Shown piece after piece: positions 35,201 through 47,910 of a stretch of DNA of 64,000 bases. Under the pieces are notes generated by a model, which saw nothing but the letters and a program-made list of their open reading frames with translations, did not search any database and was not told the DNA's origin. Position 1 is the first letter of the stretch; every line of letters starts with the position of its first letter. Source of the stretch: Emmonsiellopsis sp. PD_33 (lineage: Eukaryota > Ascomycota > Eurotiomycetes > Onygenales > Ajellomycetaceae); NCBI GenBank assembly GCA_032988165.1, contig JANTQF010000132.1, positions 25,056 through 89,055 on the forward strand, read 5' to 3'. The translations under genes and the position numbers were made by a program.

Positions 35201-36900
35201 AGTGAAGCAGGGATGGAGTGTGTGCATTAAGTAGCACTAAACAGGGCAGTGGCAAACACAAGAAAAGAATTGATATTGATATTGAAGTAGAGGAATATAT
35301 TGGCAATCTATAGTACAAAACAATATAGTAATAGAATGATAAGGTAACACACAAAAGAAACAAAAGATCTATCTCAAAGAAGCATATACATGCATGAGAA
35401 AACCACAAACAAATAGATGAAGTCTTGCAATGAAAGGAAAATATCTATCTTCATGGCTATACTTGGCAGTAAAAAGCCTCAGCAAAAAATTGATTCAACC
35501 CAATGGTAGGTCCCTATCACACTAGGTGTCAAAGCTGCCCTGTTAATGACCTATCACCCCTAGATAGATGGCTAAACTAAGAGATTCAATTTGTGGATGG
35601 AACAGCACCTCTGTGCCTACTACAACTACATGTAGGATGACTGAAGGGAATGACTCTCTATTAGTAAATTTACTACTAATAATGCTAGCTCTGAGACCAC
35701 TGGCATCACACCATTCTTTGAGAACCTTGGTTATCACCCATGGATGGGCTTCAAAGAGATTGATGCAGTCAATTCAATAGACCTGCAGGATACTAAAGAA
35801 TTCATAGGAATGATAAAAAAAATATTAGAATATATGCAAGCTATCATGTAGTACAGCCAAGCAATCCAGGCTGAACAGATAAACTAATGGCATCTACCTG
35901 CACCTGCATATTAAATTAATGATTTAGTTTGGCTTAATACCCAGAACATCACCATGTGATGCCTGTCAAAGAAATTAGATAGCAAATAGATTGACTCATT
36001 TGAGATTACTGAGATCATTAGCTTACATGCATATAGACTATGACTTTCTGATATGATATAGATCTATGATGTATTCCATGTTTTACTCCTCTGATCTACA
36101 GTAAATAATCTGTTCCTGATGTAAGTAAACAATTAAACTGCCTGCCCCATTCACATTGACAGCTGAGAAGAATTTGAGGTTGAAGCTATATTAAGAGTGT
36201 TCACCTGTGATGAAAAGCTCATATTCAGAGTTAAATGAAAGAATGATCATAAAACCACTAATAAACTTCTTAAGAATGTTGCTCATCTCATTAAACTTCT
36301 TGCTCTGCATCAAGATGAGATTAACTGCTACTATAGATCTTTCCTCACTAATAATTCCCTACCTACTCCCAACACCCTATCTGCTCTCACTGATGAAATG
36401 TTCCCCCCTAATCTCAGCCTTGCAAATAGTATCCTGCTTGGTCTATGCTATCTGCTCCCTGAAGATAGTGAGCCCAGACTCCTACCTATATGAAGTATTA
36501 TATGCAGAGCCCTGCCATCAGAACCAGCCCTCTACCAACTATGAACATGTGGTGACACCTCAGCTCATACATGCTACACAGCTAAGTGACTAAAGATAGA
36601 TAAATGAGAGCTAGCACTCAGGGATTCTACCAGAGATATAAGAAAATAGGTGAAGTACCTTTATGAAAATAGTATATCTCAGAATGAAGTATAAAAATGA
36701 GCTAGACAATTCTGAAAGACATATAACTAGCTATATATCATGCCTCTTGCACTCCTAGGAGCTCAATGAACCTAAAGTAACCTTAACTGACTACTTGATG
36801 ACAAACCTGGTGACTATCTGAACCCCTTCAAGATTGATGATGATAAACTGGCAGAATGAATCTTAAGCCTAGAAGCTGTTGAAGGACTAATAGCCCCTAA
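32260..36900 (+). pseudogene. Gypsy-2 pol: protease, RT, RNase H, integrase, chromodomain-like tail (decayed)
   Basis: Protease region shows AMTDSSASGF near 32,330 (usual DSGA changed to DSSA). RT spans about 32,930-33,700, with KMDIIGAFNYIQIAEENEY and an intact YLDDILVYS starting at 33,492. RNase H follows with ETDSSDY and NYEIYDKELLAIICAFKEW (about 33,930-34,100). Integrase begins about 34,750 with the HHCC zinc site visible (HDSLIAGH, then CFTC), then DFVVKLPKSRNYDS, VVSD and, after the solo-LTR insert, TYHP-IDG-TKRFN, where the family's third catalytic Glu is Lys (near 35,580). Most interruptions are TGA for Trp or Arg and TAG or TAA for Gln. Confidence 0.9.
35199..35525 (-). mobile_element. 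319-bp solo-LTR-like insertion with 4-bp duplication, inside Gypsy-2 integrase
   Basis: The insert is 35203-35521, flanked by CTAG (35199-35202 and 35522-35525). Deleting it with one CTAG restores the integrase text SLLGVKAAL in frame. Read on the minus strand it starts TGTGATAGGGACC and ends CTGCTTCA, that is TG...CA, like an LTR. It has no coding content. I interpret it as a solo LTR from a third Gypsy-like family. A non-autonomous TRIM-type element is an alternative. The minus-strand ORF overlapping it is a chance frame. Confidence 0.75.
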
Positions 36901-36911
36901 AGGGGAAGTAT

Positions 36912-37414
36912 TGTCACAGATTAGCTTCAGAACTCTCAATAACTCAATAATGTTTGTAGATGATGATATTAACCTCAATGGCCTATCTAACATGAATAAA
37001 GGGATTTATAAGTCTCTAATCTTCTCTTTCTATTAGTAAGTGAACTTCATTTAATCAGCACTGTGTGATACAAAATAATGTTCTAGCTACATGGCATGCT
37101 AATGCATATTCCCACTAATATTTCAGTTAAATATCTCAGTGATTATTCAATCAATCTCTTTCCTTTATTTCTTTTAGGCCCTATTTATTCAGCTAATTAA
37201 ACATGTTTCAGACTTATACTTTTCTTACTGCTTGCTTAGTTTAGTGCCTCCCACCACCTACTATATCTAGCTGATCTGCCTCTAATGTTTTGTCTCTTTC
37301 CTTTTCTTCTTTATCTTTTGTTTTGTATATTTAGCTACATATAGCTTTACCTCAATGCAGCTTGTTAGTTGATTACACACCAAATCTTAGTATCACCATC
37401 TTAGTTCCTTAATA
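36912..37414 (+). repeat. Gypsy-2 3' LTR
   Basis: 503 bp, same length as the 5' LTR. It ends CTTAATA where the other ends CTTAACA. TAGGG follows and matches TAGAG before the 5' LTR except for one transition. Confidence 0.92.
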
Positions 37415-37419
37415 TAGGG

Positions 37420-40191
37420 GCCTCCCATTTGAGGATAGTGGCAATCTTCTTGGGGTCTATATGGACTCCCTTCCCCACCTCTATGATGAAGCTGAGGTAG
37501 GTTGTCTCTTGAACTTTGAAGGCAGATTTGTTAATATTAATTGGGAGACTGTGTTTGCAGAGATGGGTGAGGACTTTTTGGATATACTCTTAATGTTATT
37601 TGCAGGATCCATCAGTGAAGATGAGGATGTTATTGAGGTAGATAGAGGTGAATTCATCTAAATAGTCTTGTAGGGCCTAGTTGATGTACTTCTGGAAGGT
37701 GCTCAGAATGTTTATGAGACTGAAGAGGATGACTATCCATTCAAATAGATCATATCTCATACAAAAGGTAGTTAGTTATTCATCTTCTTCTGTGATTCAG
37801 ATCTTATAAAATGTGGAGATGATATCAAGCTTTATGAACCACTTAACTCATTCAATTTGTTTAAGAGTCTCATTGATTAATGGTAGTAGATAATAGTCTT
37901 TTCTTGTAAGCCAGTTGAGGCTGCAGTAATCTATGCAGAATTAGAGGCCTCCACCAGACTTTTTAACAAAAAGGATGGATGTGTCAGCAGGTGAATTGCT
38001 AACTCAGATGAAACCTTTATTAAGAAGGTCATTGAGGATCTTATGGAGCACAAACAGTTCATTATGTAACATGTTGTATAGGGGTCCTCAGGGTGGCTGA
38101 GAATCTTTACCATCTATCTTTTCAAGTTTGATGTGATGGTTGTGCATACCATAGAACAGTAGGAGCTTCTTAGTGGCTTTATGATTAAAAACATCAAGGA
38201 ATTCATGGTAGTGTGGGGAAAGGACTATTGTGAGGTCAGTCTTTAGCTTTTTGAAGAGTTGAGAGAAAGCTTTCTCTATGTCAGACATACTAGTAGTGAA
38301 GATTTTAATAGGGGATCAGGACTTGAGCTTCTAATTATAATGTTAGAGGAGTTTAAAGATATTAGTAGAGATCTAATGAAGGTTGGCAGTCTTATGAACA
38401 TCCTTTTTGAACACATGGATGTCTTCAGGGAACACAATGCACTAGTTGTGTGTGTTGATGAGAGCTTGATGTTCAGATAATCAAAATAGGTCTAATATGA
38501 AGTTATATGAGAGATTCTTAATTTTATATGTATAAGCATTCTCTCAGAGGAATCTGCTGACATTAACATCAAGCTTCACCATGTTTTGTATAAAGCTGCC
38601 AGTGTCACCACTGATGCCTTCAATCTTTTGAGGGATGATTGGGATATATGGGAGATTATAATGATTAATTATATAAGAGTAAATTATTATATAGTAACAG
38701 CAGCTACTGTCTATCATAACATTCATATTAAAAGAATGATTAACTACAGTAGGTACAAGAATTATCAGAACTGTTATTTTCTTCTCAAAGGTCTTCCTAT
38801 CTAACTTCAGGAGCTTTTGCTCATAATTTCATGCAAAAGCTAGTCTTTTCTTAAGTCTAATTTAACATCTTTAAAGTCCTTCTCTTCCTTAAGCTTAGTC
38901 TGCACATTTACAGATCATACAGGTGATTTCAGGGGAATATGAGTACCACAGCAGTTGATGACTCTATGCCCAGGTTTGTCACAATTAATGCAAACATCTT
39001 GGGTGTAGTAGTTAGTGACAGTGGTGATAGTCATATTAGGGACATGGAAATCATTCATATGAGCTGTTAGCTCCCAGTTCATAGCATTCAGATCATAGGG
39101 CTGAGTCACTCTGGGGAAAACTGCTCTAGGAGTAGTAGGAATATTACTATGAATTCAGCTCTGAATGGTCTTAATCTTGAATAGGTTATTCTCTATACTG
39201 CAGAGCTTCATGCAATATTCAAGATATATAGGAGGTTTGATGAAGGTAATAGTCTACTATAGAAGCTCAAACTTGATGACCTTCTTGAGTAAGGCTTTCT
39301 TAACAGTGTCATCTCATAACTGGCTGCTGGCTTCTAGAATCTTCTGATTGAATCTTGAGAGAAAGATAGTGAGTAGATTAATCTTCTAATAAACACTGTG
39401 CAGCTAGATCAGGGCCTTCTGAGCTACTAAAGGGTTAGAGAAAAGGATGTTGAGCTGATTGAGGATGATGTTAAGAGTTATAAAAATGAGCTTGGCATTA
39501 ACCTTCATCTAAGAGTGGAATTAGGTGATAGTGGTGCTAGAGAGTCAGGTGTAAATGTACTAGACCTGATTAGTGAGAGATCTGATAATCTGATTGCAAG
39601 GCTGTTCAAAGCAATTTTAATCTCCACACTGAGGTGCCAGGCAGGGTATTTAGAGACTTATTCACCCATGAATTTCTTGAGGATGGTGAGTCTCTCCTTT
39701 GAGTGTTTCAGAAAGTCATCAAAAGGAGCAGTCAGGTGAGTGGGGGTTGAAGCAGGAACTAGAGTTAATGCAGGCATGTGATTTTATTTGGCAATGAGAT
39801 CAATCTTATTTGTGAGCTGCTGAATGAAGTTTCAGAATTCAGCATTAAAATCCTGAGAAAAAATGCTGTCTTTGTGTGGAGAGTCTATATTTATGATGGA
39901 TTTGAAAGATTGTTCAGATTTAGAGAGTTTAAAGAATTTAGAAAGTTTGGAGGATTTAAAAAGTTTAGAGGAAAATCTCATGAGATATTGATATGGACTG
40001 TCAGGGCTTTGAGGCCTTTTACTAACATATTGTCTGATAGAGCTGAGCTGAGTAAGTTGTATTTTGGATTTCAGAAGAGTTTACTATATGTGTGAATTGC
40101 ATTTAGAGGAATCTACTATACATATAAGTCATGTTTGGAAGGTAAATATAATGAGGATCTCTGAGAAGAGATCAAGTGAGTAATTACAAAA
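37420..40191 (-). pseudogene. Gypsy-1 copy B gag and 5' part of pol (decayed)
   Basis: Resumes Gypsy-1 directly after Gypsy-2. On the minus strand gag lies next to LTR C and pol runs leftward to the break at 37,419. Zinc knuckle CINCDKPGHRVINC is within 38915-39109. Protease and RT follow, with YLNN at 37629-37640. The rest of pol (RNase H and integrase) continues at about 27,708-30,555 on the other side of Gypsy-2, interrupted by the MITE. Confidence 0.85.
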
Positions 40192-40444
40192 TGTAATGAG
40201 TGTGCTCTGATAAGTGGATTGTGTGAGCTATATGCTAGAATCAAGATTATAATTACTAGAGAAAGAAAGGAAAAAGGAAAAGAAATTGTGAGATTGTGTG
40301 ATATAAGAGAAGAGGTTTATATGAGGTTAGAGCAAATAAATGTTCATGTGAAGGCCTGGTTGGAGGCATCTGATCAGGCAGTTGGAGATTGGGCAAAGTT
40401 TGGGCAAGCTATGAATATAGGGTATAAGGGTGTAACCCTTCACA
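40192..40444 (-). repeat. Gypsy-1 LTR C (5' LTR of copy B)
   Basis: 253 bp, TGTAATGAGTGTGCTC...CCCTTCACA on the plus strand. TAAAG at 40445-40449 is the second copy of the target duplication. Copia sequence resumes immediately after it. Confidence 0.92.
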
Positions 40445-40449
40445 TAAAG

Positions 40450-42588
40450 ATTCAAAAAAGAAGGATAAAAAGACTCACAATCCATATATCTACAGCAGGC
40501 CTAGATATTCAGTAGGAACTTGCTGGTATCTTAATCCTACATTGAGGCCTGAGTAGTTCACAGGATATAACAATACACATAAAAAGGTAGATGAAGTATT
40601 GAAGGATAAGAAAGTCAAGGTAAAGATTAAGGTAGAGATTGAGAAGGTAAATGATAAGGCCAGTATAGACCTACAAATAAATCTCTTAACTATTTATTAA
40701 ATATCTTTAATCTCCTGTGAAGCTGCAGACAGATCATTAATCTTAAGTGCTAAATCTAGCTTATTAAATCATTCATTAAGAGATAGCTGAATGTATGATA
40801 TAGGTAAAGAATCTTATATTTATAATAATAGATTCAGATTTATTAATTTCATAGAGGAATATAACATGTCATTTTATACAAGTAACTTCTATATAAAAAT
40901 TTAAGATTATAAAACTACCATCATATATCTTACAAATCTAACAATCTAAAAATACTTTATAGTCATGCTATTCAACATAGCATACATTCTGAATTTTCAT
41001 ACAAATATCTTCAGTTAGGCAAGACCATTTGCAAAAGAAATCTCACTGCACATGAAGATGATAATATTAAGAGATAACAGGAAGCCTTGAGCATTACTTA
41101 TATAGAGAGGTAATCTTATGTGCCTAGAATATAATTCATGCTTAAATGTCATACTAATATCAACATTTTCTGTCCTTATTAGATATAAAAAGCATTTAGA
41201 GGCCCTAAAGATTTCAACAGTATCAGCAGAGGTTTAGTATAGACAACTGGGATACAATTCTAAGGTCTCAATTACTCACCTGTAGAATGCATCTGAAGGC
41301 ATAATTATAGTAGGCAAGTCTATAAAAGGAAAGAAGAAAGAGTTAGATTCTTACCTGCAAGAAGTTACATATTACTGTTAAACATGCAAGCTCTCAAAAG
41401 TAAAAAATCAGATATCTTACAGGCTGCATATTTACTCCATCAAATCATTCAAACATCTTCATATCAACCTTATAGAGAATAAGAAAGGTTGCTATTACAA
41501 TCAGTAGTGAATAATGCATTTCACATGTAATTTCTTATAGTTCTAGATCATACAAAATATAGTTCATAAGTCTAAACTCAAGAAAGCTCTCCCTGCAGCA
41601 GTGAAATGAATCAAACACCAGTTCAATATAGACATCAAGATTATATATATTGACAATAAGACAAGCATGTATTTAGATGAGATAGGTGAGTAAATTCTAG
41701 AAGAAGGTCTCTCAAGAGAGTTCTCATTAGAATATATATATAAACAGAACAGTGCAGCTAAATGTACAGGTACACTATTAATTGAAAAAGCTAGATGCTT
41801 GTAGATAGATGAATGCTTACCCTCAGAGCTCTCACTTAAAATATATATAGTAGCTAGCTATCTCATTAATTAAACCCCTATACACCTATTAAGGTAGAAG
41901 TTATTATTGCTGACTCTGTAAGAATATCTCAACCTCCCTAGCAAGCCTTCATCTACTCACCTATATATATATGAATGTCATATATACATAAAGATTCCAG
42001 ATGAAGTTCTTAATCATACAAGAGCTTTAAAGCTAGAATTTAGAGTACATATTAATTATCTCATTGAATATAATTTAACAAATATCTGGAGGATTTGGAT
42101 TCCACACTTATAACACATTATAAGGACTAGAGATATGGTATTAATGAATCAGTTCAATTCAACTCATAGAAACCTCATATTAAAGAGCTACTGCAAGAAT
42201 CCATTACAGATAAGATTACTAAGATATTATAAACATCTATAATAAAATCAGTGATCTCTGAGGTCTACAAATAGAATGAGACACTGGATTCCATCAATAT
42301 AGATATTTTTCATTCTGGAAACATTGAACAAACAGAAAAAATAGCTGAATCCAGCAATAAAGACAATAAAAACAGTCAAAGAGATATAAATGAACCTTTG
42401 ACACTCAAATCAACACTAAAACTGCAGGTTCAGAGGGGTGAGCAGGTGAATGAACAGGTTGATAGAGAGGTTATTAAATCTAATAATCTTAGTAGTTAGT
42501 TATAGAGTAAACTGTAGGCCTCACTAAATAAACATAAGAAGATATCTGAGTAATCTCAACTACCTAAACTATCTAATATCTTATCTTC
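40450..42588 (+). pseudogene. Copia gag end, protease and integrase (decayed middle piece)
   Basis: Plus-strand frame reads KKDKKTHNPYIYSRPRYSVG then TCWYLNPTLRPEW at about 40,455-40,560, the conserved end of fungal Copia Gag. A Lys-rich linker and degraded protease and integrase text follow. It is bounded on both sides by Gypsy-1 insertions and their duplicated targets. Confidence 0.7.
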
Positions 42589-42842
42589 TGTAATGGGTGC
42601 ACTCCAATAAGTGGATCATGTAAGCTATACACTAGAATCAAGATTGTAATTGCTAGAGAAAGGAAGGAAAAAGGAAAAAAAATCATGAGATCATACAATA
42701 TAAATAGAAGGAAATTATGCAAGGTTGAAGTAAATAAACATTCATATGAAGGCCTGGTTGGAGGCATCTGATTAGACAGTTAGAGATTGAGTAAAGTTTG
42801 GATGAGCTATAGATATAGGGTATAAGAGTGTAGCTCTTCATA
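42589..42842 (-). repeat. Gypsy-1 LTR D (3' LTR of copy C)
   Basis: 254 bp, TGTAATGGGTGCACTCC...CTCTTCATA on the plus strand (other copies end TTCACA or TTTACA). TTATCTTCCCCTATTTAG after it is the decayed complement of the polypurine tract. Confidence 0.9.
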
Positions 42843-45800
42843 TTATCTTCCCCTATTTAGATCTAGAGGGCAGGCAGGAGGGGTCAGAAAATCAGATGTA
42901 GAGTAGTGTAGGTAGAGTCTCATTAAGTAGGTGCAGCTCTTTATAATAGGTGAGTATAATGATGTCTTGCAATGTGAAGGTTAATTCTCATAAAGAGACT
43001 TCATATCTGAGCTACTTCATTAGATACTAGAATTCTTATCTATAATAGTAGTAGTTAAGAATGACTTTAATCTTGTATTCTACCTCATTATCTTCTCTGA
43101 TGATGTCAGGTGGATGTCAGTCAGTAATCTCTTATGAGAAGAACAGATTGATAGAGGCTTTGCAGAGTAGGTTTATATAAAACACATTATAAATCCTGGG
43201 TAGTATGTCAAGATAGTAGTTATAACTTCTCAGGATTTTAATAACAGTGTACTTGGCATATTAGTAGTTAAGTATGCAAGATGGGCAATCAGTCATAATA
43301 TTTTAGAGGTCTAGCTAGATCTTATTATTCATCTTATAGCATTCAATGAGATTTTAATAGGTATTCACATAGTTCTATTAGTTCTACTAGGCACTGGCCA
43401 TAGAGGATTCAGCCCACTTATGGGCTTGCTGAAGTTTTAAGATAATGATGTCTGTAATTTAGATTAGACTGTAGGGTGAAGTAGAAGATTCAGGTAATTC
43501 AGTGAGATTAAGAACTTTAAGGTTATAATTATGTAAGAGGAAAAACAGGCTAATATCAGTGCTAATAGTATTATAATCATTAATTATGAGTTTAATATGT
43601 AAAAGGAGTTCATTCTAATTATTCTAGACATATAAATAAAACTTTCAGAGGTAGTTCTTTATTATCTGAATTATATATTCAGTGCTGCTGTCAATTTCAG
43701 AGTAATAGACAGTTAAAAGGTACTAGAAGATCTTAAGGAGCTAATAGATTTAGCTCTAAATAGCTTTGATGAACTGAGTCTCACAATCTGAGATAATTAT
43801 ATAGAATAGATCATACTGGCAATAAAATAAACTTTAAAGGAAGGCTTTAGCCACTGTGAGTATATCCATCTTCACACAGGATTTAAGGATAACACCTTTA
43901 TTAAAGTAGTCAACAATGATAAGAATATTCTTACAGCTGTCACTTATAGAGAGGTTTACTGTGAAATTGATGGCAACATTGTACCAGACATGTTTGGAAA
44001 TTGAGAGAGATTTAAGTAGACCTTGGCAGTAATCCCATCAGGTAATAATAGACTAGCAGATGTTATAGTTCTGAGTGAACTGTTAGATGCTCTGAGATAT
44101 ATCAGGCCAGTAGAAATCTTAGGATAAAATTTAGTAGAGTACTTTATAGTTTAGGTAGCTAGTTATTAGAGAATCATAAGTTTCTTATATAATTTAGGTG
44201 CATAATAGTTCTGAATTAGAAACCCACTGCTTTCTCTAGAAGTATAATTAGAAGTTGAAGTCTACAGAGCATTTAGTGATATCAATATGAGCTTGAAGTT
44301 CAGGCAGAAAATAGTAAGCCTTATCTTAAATAATCTAGGTCATCATTTGAAGGCATTCATCAGAGGTGGCAGTAGTATCCCAGAGTCCCTAGAGTGAGGA
44401 TGAAGTAGTTGTGATTAGTAGGATAATAAGTGAGATATATATTACTTCATGTAATGTTGCTTTAGATTCTTTGAGAGTCTGCAGATTTAGTAGTCTCTAT
44501 TCATAATTTACTTAGTAGATGTTAGAGTCTTTAGAAGGTATATTCTATTCATATTAGGAGAGGGTATCAGCCATGAAGTTCTCTGTACCAGAGTGATAAT
44601 AAATTATAAAATAGAAGTAGCTGAGAAATTCAGCTCAGTGCATCTAGTATTTAGAGAATTTATAGGTTATTATGAAATATCAGAGGTTCTTATGATCTAT
44701 AACAATTTCAAAGTTTTTCATGCTGTGGAGTTTGAAGTCTCATTCTTCTAGATATTAGATAATGATGAGGAGTTCCTTGTCATAGATCTTATAGTTAGTT
44801 TTGACAGGGCTAAGCTTCTTAAACATAAATATATAGGGTCACAGGATGTTTTTATTATCCTATTACATGAGAGTACTACTTATAATATAATCAGAAGAGT
44901 TTATTTCAACCATCATTAAGCAATCAGAGTTAAATGTAATGAGCATCAGGATGAAGATGAATATCTATTTAAGATGTATAAATATCTTATCTACTTTCTT
45001 AGATCATTGAAATTACTGGTCTTTGCATGTGAGGTTGATTAGTAATCAGATAATGTTAGAAAAATCTCAAATGAAATATTAGTAGAAATTTATAAATTCT
45101 AGAAAGTCTTGCATGTTTTTTATAGTTATAAGAGCCTCTCATTCAAGAATAGCAATAATCTTCTTGGGGTTCATATGGACTCCCTTTCTCACCTCTATGA
45201 TGAAGCTAAGGTAGGTTGTCTTTTGAACTTTAAAGGTAGATTTGTTGATGTTAATTGGGAGACTATATTTATGAAGGCAGATGAGAACTTTTCAGATGTA
45301 CTCTTAATGCTACTTGTAGAATCTATTAGTAAAGATGAGGATGTTATTAAGGTAGATAGAAGTAAATTCATCTAAATAGTCTTATAAGATCTAGTTGATG
45401 TATTTCTGGAAGGTACTCAGAGCATTTATGAGGCTAAAGAAGATGACTGTCCATTTAAATAGATTATATCTCATGTAAAAGATAGTTAGTTATTTATCTC
45501 CTTCTGTGATTTAGATCTTATAGAATGTGGAAATAACATCCAGCTTTATAAACTACTTAGCTTGACTGATCCATTCAAGAGTCTCATTGATTAATAACAG
45601 CAGGTAATAATCTTTTTGGGTGAGGCAGTTAAGGCCCTAATAGTTGACATAGAATTAGAGGTCTCTACCTGGCTTTTTCATGAAGAGCATGAGTGTGCCT
45701 ACAGGTAAATTACTAACTCAGATGAAACCCTTATTCAGAAGATCATTAAGGGTCTTATAGAGTATAAGCAGTTCATCATATAATATATTGTATAGTAATT

Positions 45801-47910
45801 CTCAGGGTAGCTGAGAGTCTTTACTATCTATCTTCTTAAATTCAATATGATGATCATGCACACTATAGAATGGCAGGAGCTTCTCAGTGATCTTATAATT
45901 AAAAATATTAAGAAATTTATAATATTATGAAGAGAGGATTATTATAGAGTCAGTCTTCAGCTTCTTAGAGAGTTATGAGAGAGCCTTCTCTATGTCAGCC
46001 ATGCTAGCAGTGAAGATTTCAATGGGAGGTTAGAATTTAAATTTCCAATTATGGCTTCAAAGAAGGTTATAGGTATTAGTAGAGATTTAGTGAAGATTAG
46101 TAGTCTTATAAATATCTTTTTTGAAGACATAGATGCCTCTAGGGAATACAACACATTGATTGCAAGCATCAACAAGAGCTTGATGTTCAGATAGCCATGA
46201 TAGACTCAGTATGAAGTCATATAGGAGATTCTCAATCTCATATATATAGGTATTTTCTCAGAGAAATCTACTAACATTAATATTAAGCTTCACCATATTT
46301 TGTATAAAGCTACCTGTATCACCATTAACACCTTCAATCTTTCAGGGGTTAATCAGGATACACAGGAGATTATAACAGTTAACCATATAAAAATGAATTA
46401 TTGAATAGTAATAGTAACCACTATCTATCATAACATTCATATTAAAAGAATAATTAACTATAGTAGGTATAAGAATCATTACTAGCAAAATAGTCATTTT
46501 CTTCTCAAAGATCTTCCTATTTAACTCTGAGAGCTTCTACTTATAATTTCACATAGAAGCTAGTCTTTTCCCAAGTCTGACTTAGTGTCTTTAAAGTCTT
46601 CCTCCTCTTCAGACTTGATTTGTATATTTACAGATCATACAGGTAGTTTTAGAGGAATATAAGTTCTGCAGCAATCAGTAGCTCTATGCCTAGATTTATC
46701 ACAATTAATGCAGACACCTTAGATGTAATAGTCAACAACAATGGTAGTAGTCATATTCAGAACATAGAATGCATTCACATGAGTAAACCCTGTAGGCATT
46801 CAGTCCATAATGTTTAGATTCTTTAGTAGAGAGATCTTAAGGAAGGCCTCCCTAGAGATAATAGAGGTATCACTATAGATTCAGCCCTGAATAGTCTTAA
46901 TCTTAAATAGGTTGTTCTCTATGCCATAGAGCTTCATACAATATTTGAGGTACATAGGGGGTTTAATAGAGGCAACAGTTTATTATAGAAGTTTAAACTT
47001 AATAGCCTTTTTGAGTAAGACCTTCTTAACAGTATCATTCTATAGCTAGCTACTAGCTTCCAGAATCTTCTGATTAAATCTTGAAAGAAAGATAAAGAGC
47101 AGATTAGTTTTCTAACAAACACTATGCAGTCAGATTAGGGCCTTCTGGGTCACTGAAGGGTTAGAGAAAAGAATGTTGAGCTGATTGAAAATGATATTAG
47201 AGGTTATAAAAATAAGTTTGATATTAACCTTCATTTAAGAGTGAAATTGGGTGATAGTAGTATCAGAGAGTTAGGTATAGATATACCAGATCTGATCAGT
47301 AGGAGATCTAATTATAAGGTCATTTAAAATGATTTTGGCCTCCACACTGAGGTGCCAGGCAGGGTATTTAGAGACTTATTCACCTGTGAATTTCTCAAGG
47401 GTAGCAAGCCTTTCTTTCAGATATCTTAGGAAGTCCTCAAAAAGAGTAATCAGATGAGTAAGAGTTAGAATAGAAGCTGAAGTCAGTGCAGATATATAAT
47501 TTTATTCAGCAATGAGATCAATCTTATTTGCAAGTTATTAGATGAAGTTTCAGAATTCAGCATCAGAGCTCTGAGAAGAAGTATTATCTTTATATGGAGA
47601 GTTCATGTTTATGATGAATTCAAAAGATTGTTTAGATTCAGAGAGTTTAAAGGATTTAGAAAGTTTAGAGGATTCAGAAAGTTCAGAGGAAAATCTCATG
47701 AGATATTAATATAAATCATCAGGGCTTTGAGGGCCTTTCACTGACATATTGTCCAGTAGAGCTGAGCTGGGCAAGTTGTATTTTAGATTTCAGAAGAGTT
47801 TATTATATGCATGAATTATATTTAAAAGAATCTACTATATGTATGAATCACATTTAGAGGGTAAATATAATAAGAATCTCTAAGAAGAGATCAAGCAAGT
47901 AATTACAAAA

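Larger units (their letters stand above)
30561..37414 (+). mobile_element. Gypsy-2: Ty3/Gypsy (chromovirus-like) element nested in Gypsy-1 copy B
   Basis: LTRs of 503 bp (30561-31063 and 36912-37414) with a 5-bp duplication TAGAG/TAGGG (30556-30560 and 37415-37419, one transition). A purine tract AAAGGGGAAGTAT precedes the right LTR. Plus-strand order is Gag, protease, RT (YLDDILVYS), RNase H, integrase, then a chromodomain-like tail (EEFEVEAILR...FRVKWK-type text around 36,170-36,240). Of the elements here it is the best preserved, with open runs of 60-130 codons, and it lies inside Gypsy-1, so it is younger. It carries a 319-bp insertion in integrase (35203-35521). Stops and lost catalytic residues show it is dead as it stands. 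Confidence 0.93.
27455..40444 (-). mobile_element. Gypsy-1 copy B: Ty3/Gypsy element inserted in Copia gag, itself interrupted
   Basis: LTRs at 27455-27707 and 40192-40444 (253 bp each) are flanked by an exact 5-bp duplication TAAAG (27450-27454 and 40445-40449). The minus strand carries gag next to the right LTR and integrase next to the left. A purine tract (AGGAGGGGATAA on the minus strand) precedes the left LTR, which confirms orientation. The element is interrupted by Gypsy-2 (30561-37414) and a MITE (28534-29051); without them it is about 5.6 kb, equal to copy C. Gag zinc knuckle CINCDKPGHRVINC lies within 38915-39109. The RT motif YLDD reads YLNN (37629-37640). Many stops: inactive. 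Confidence 0.93.
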
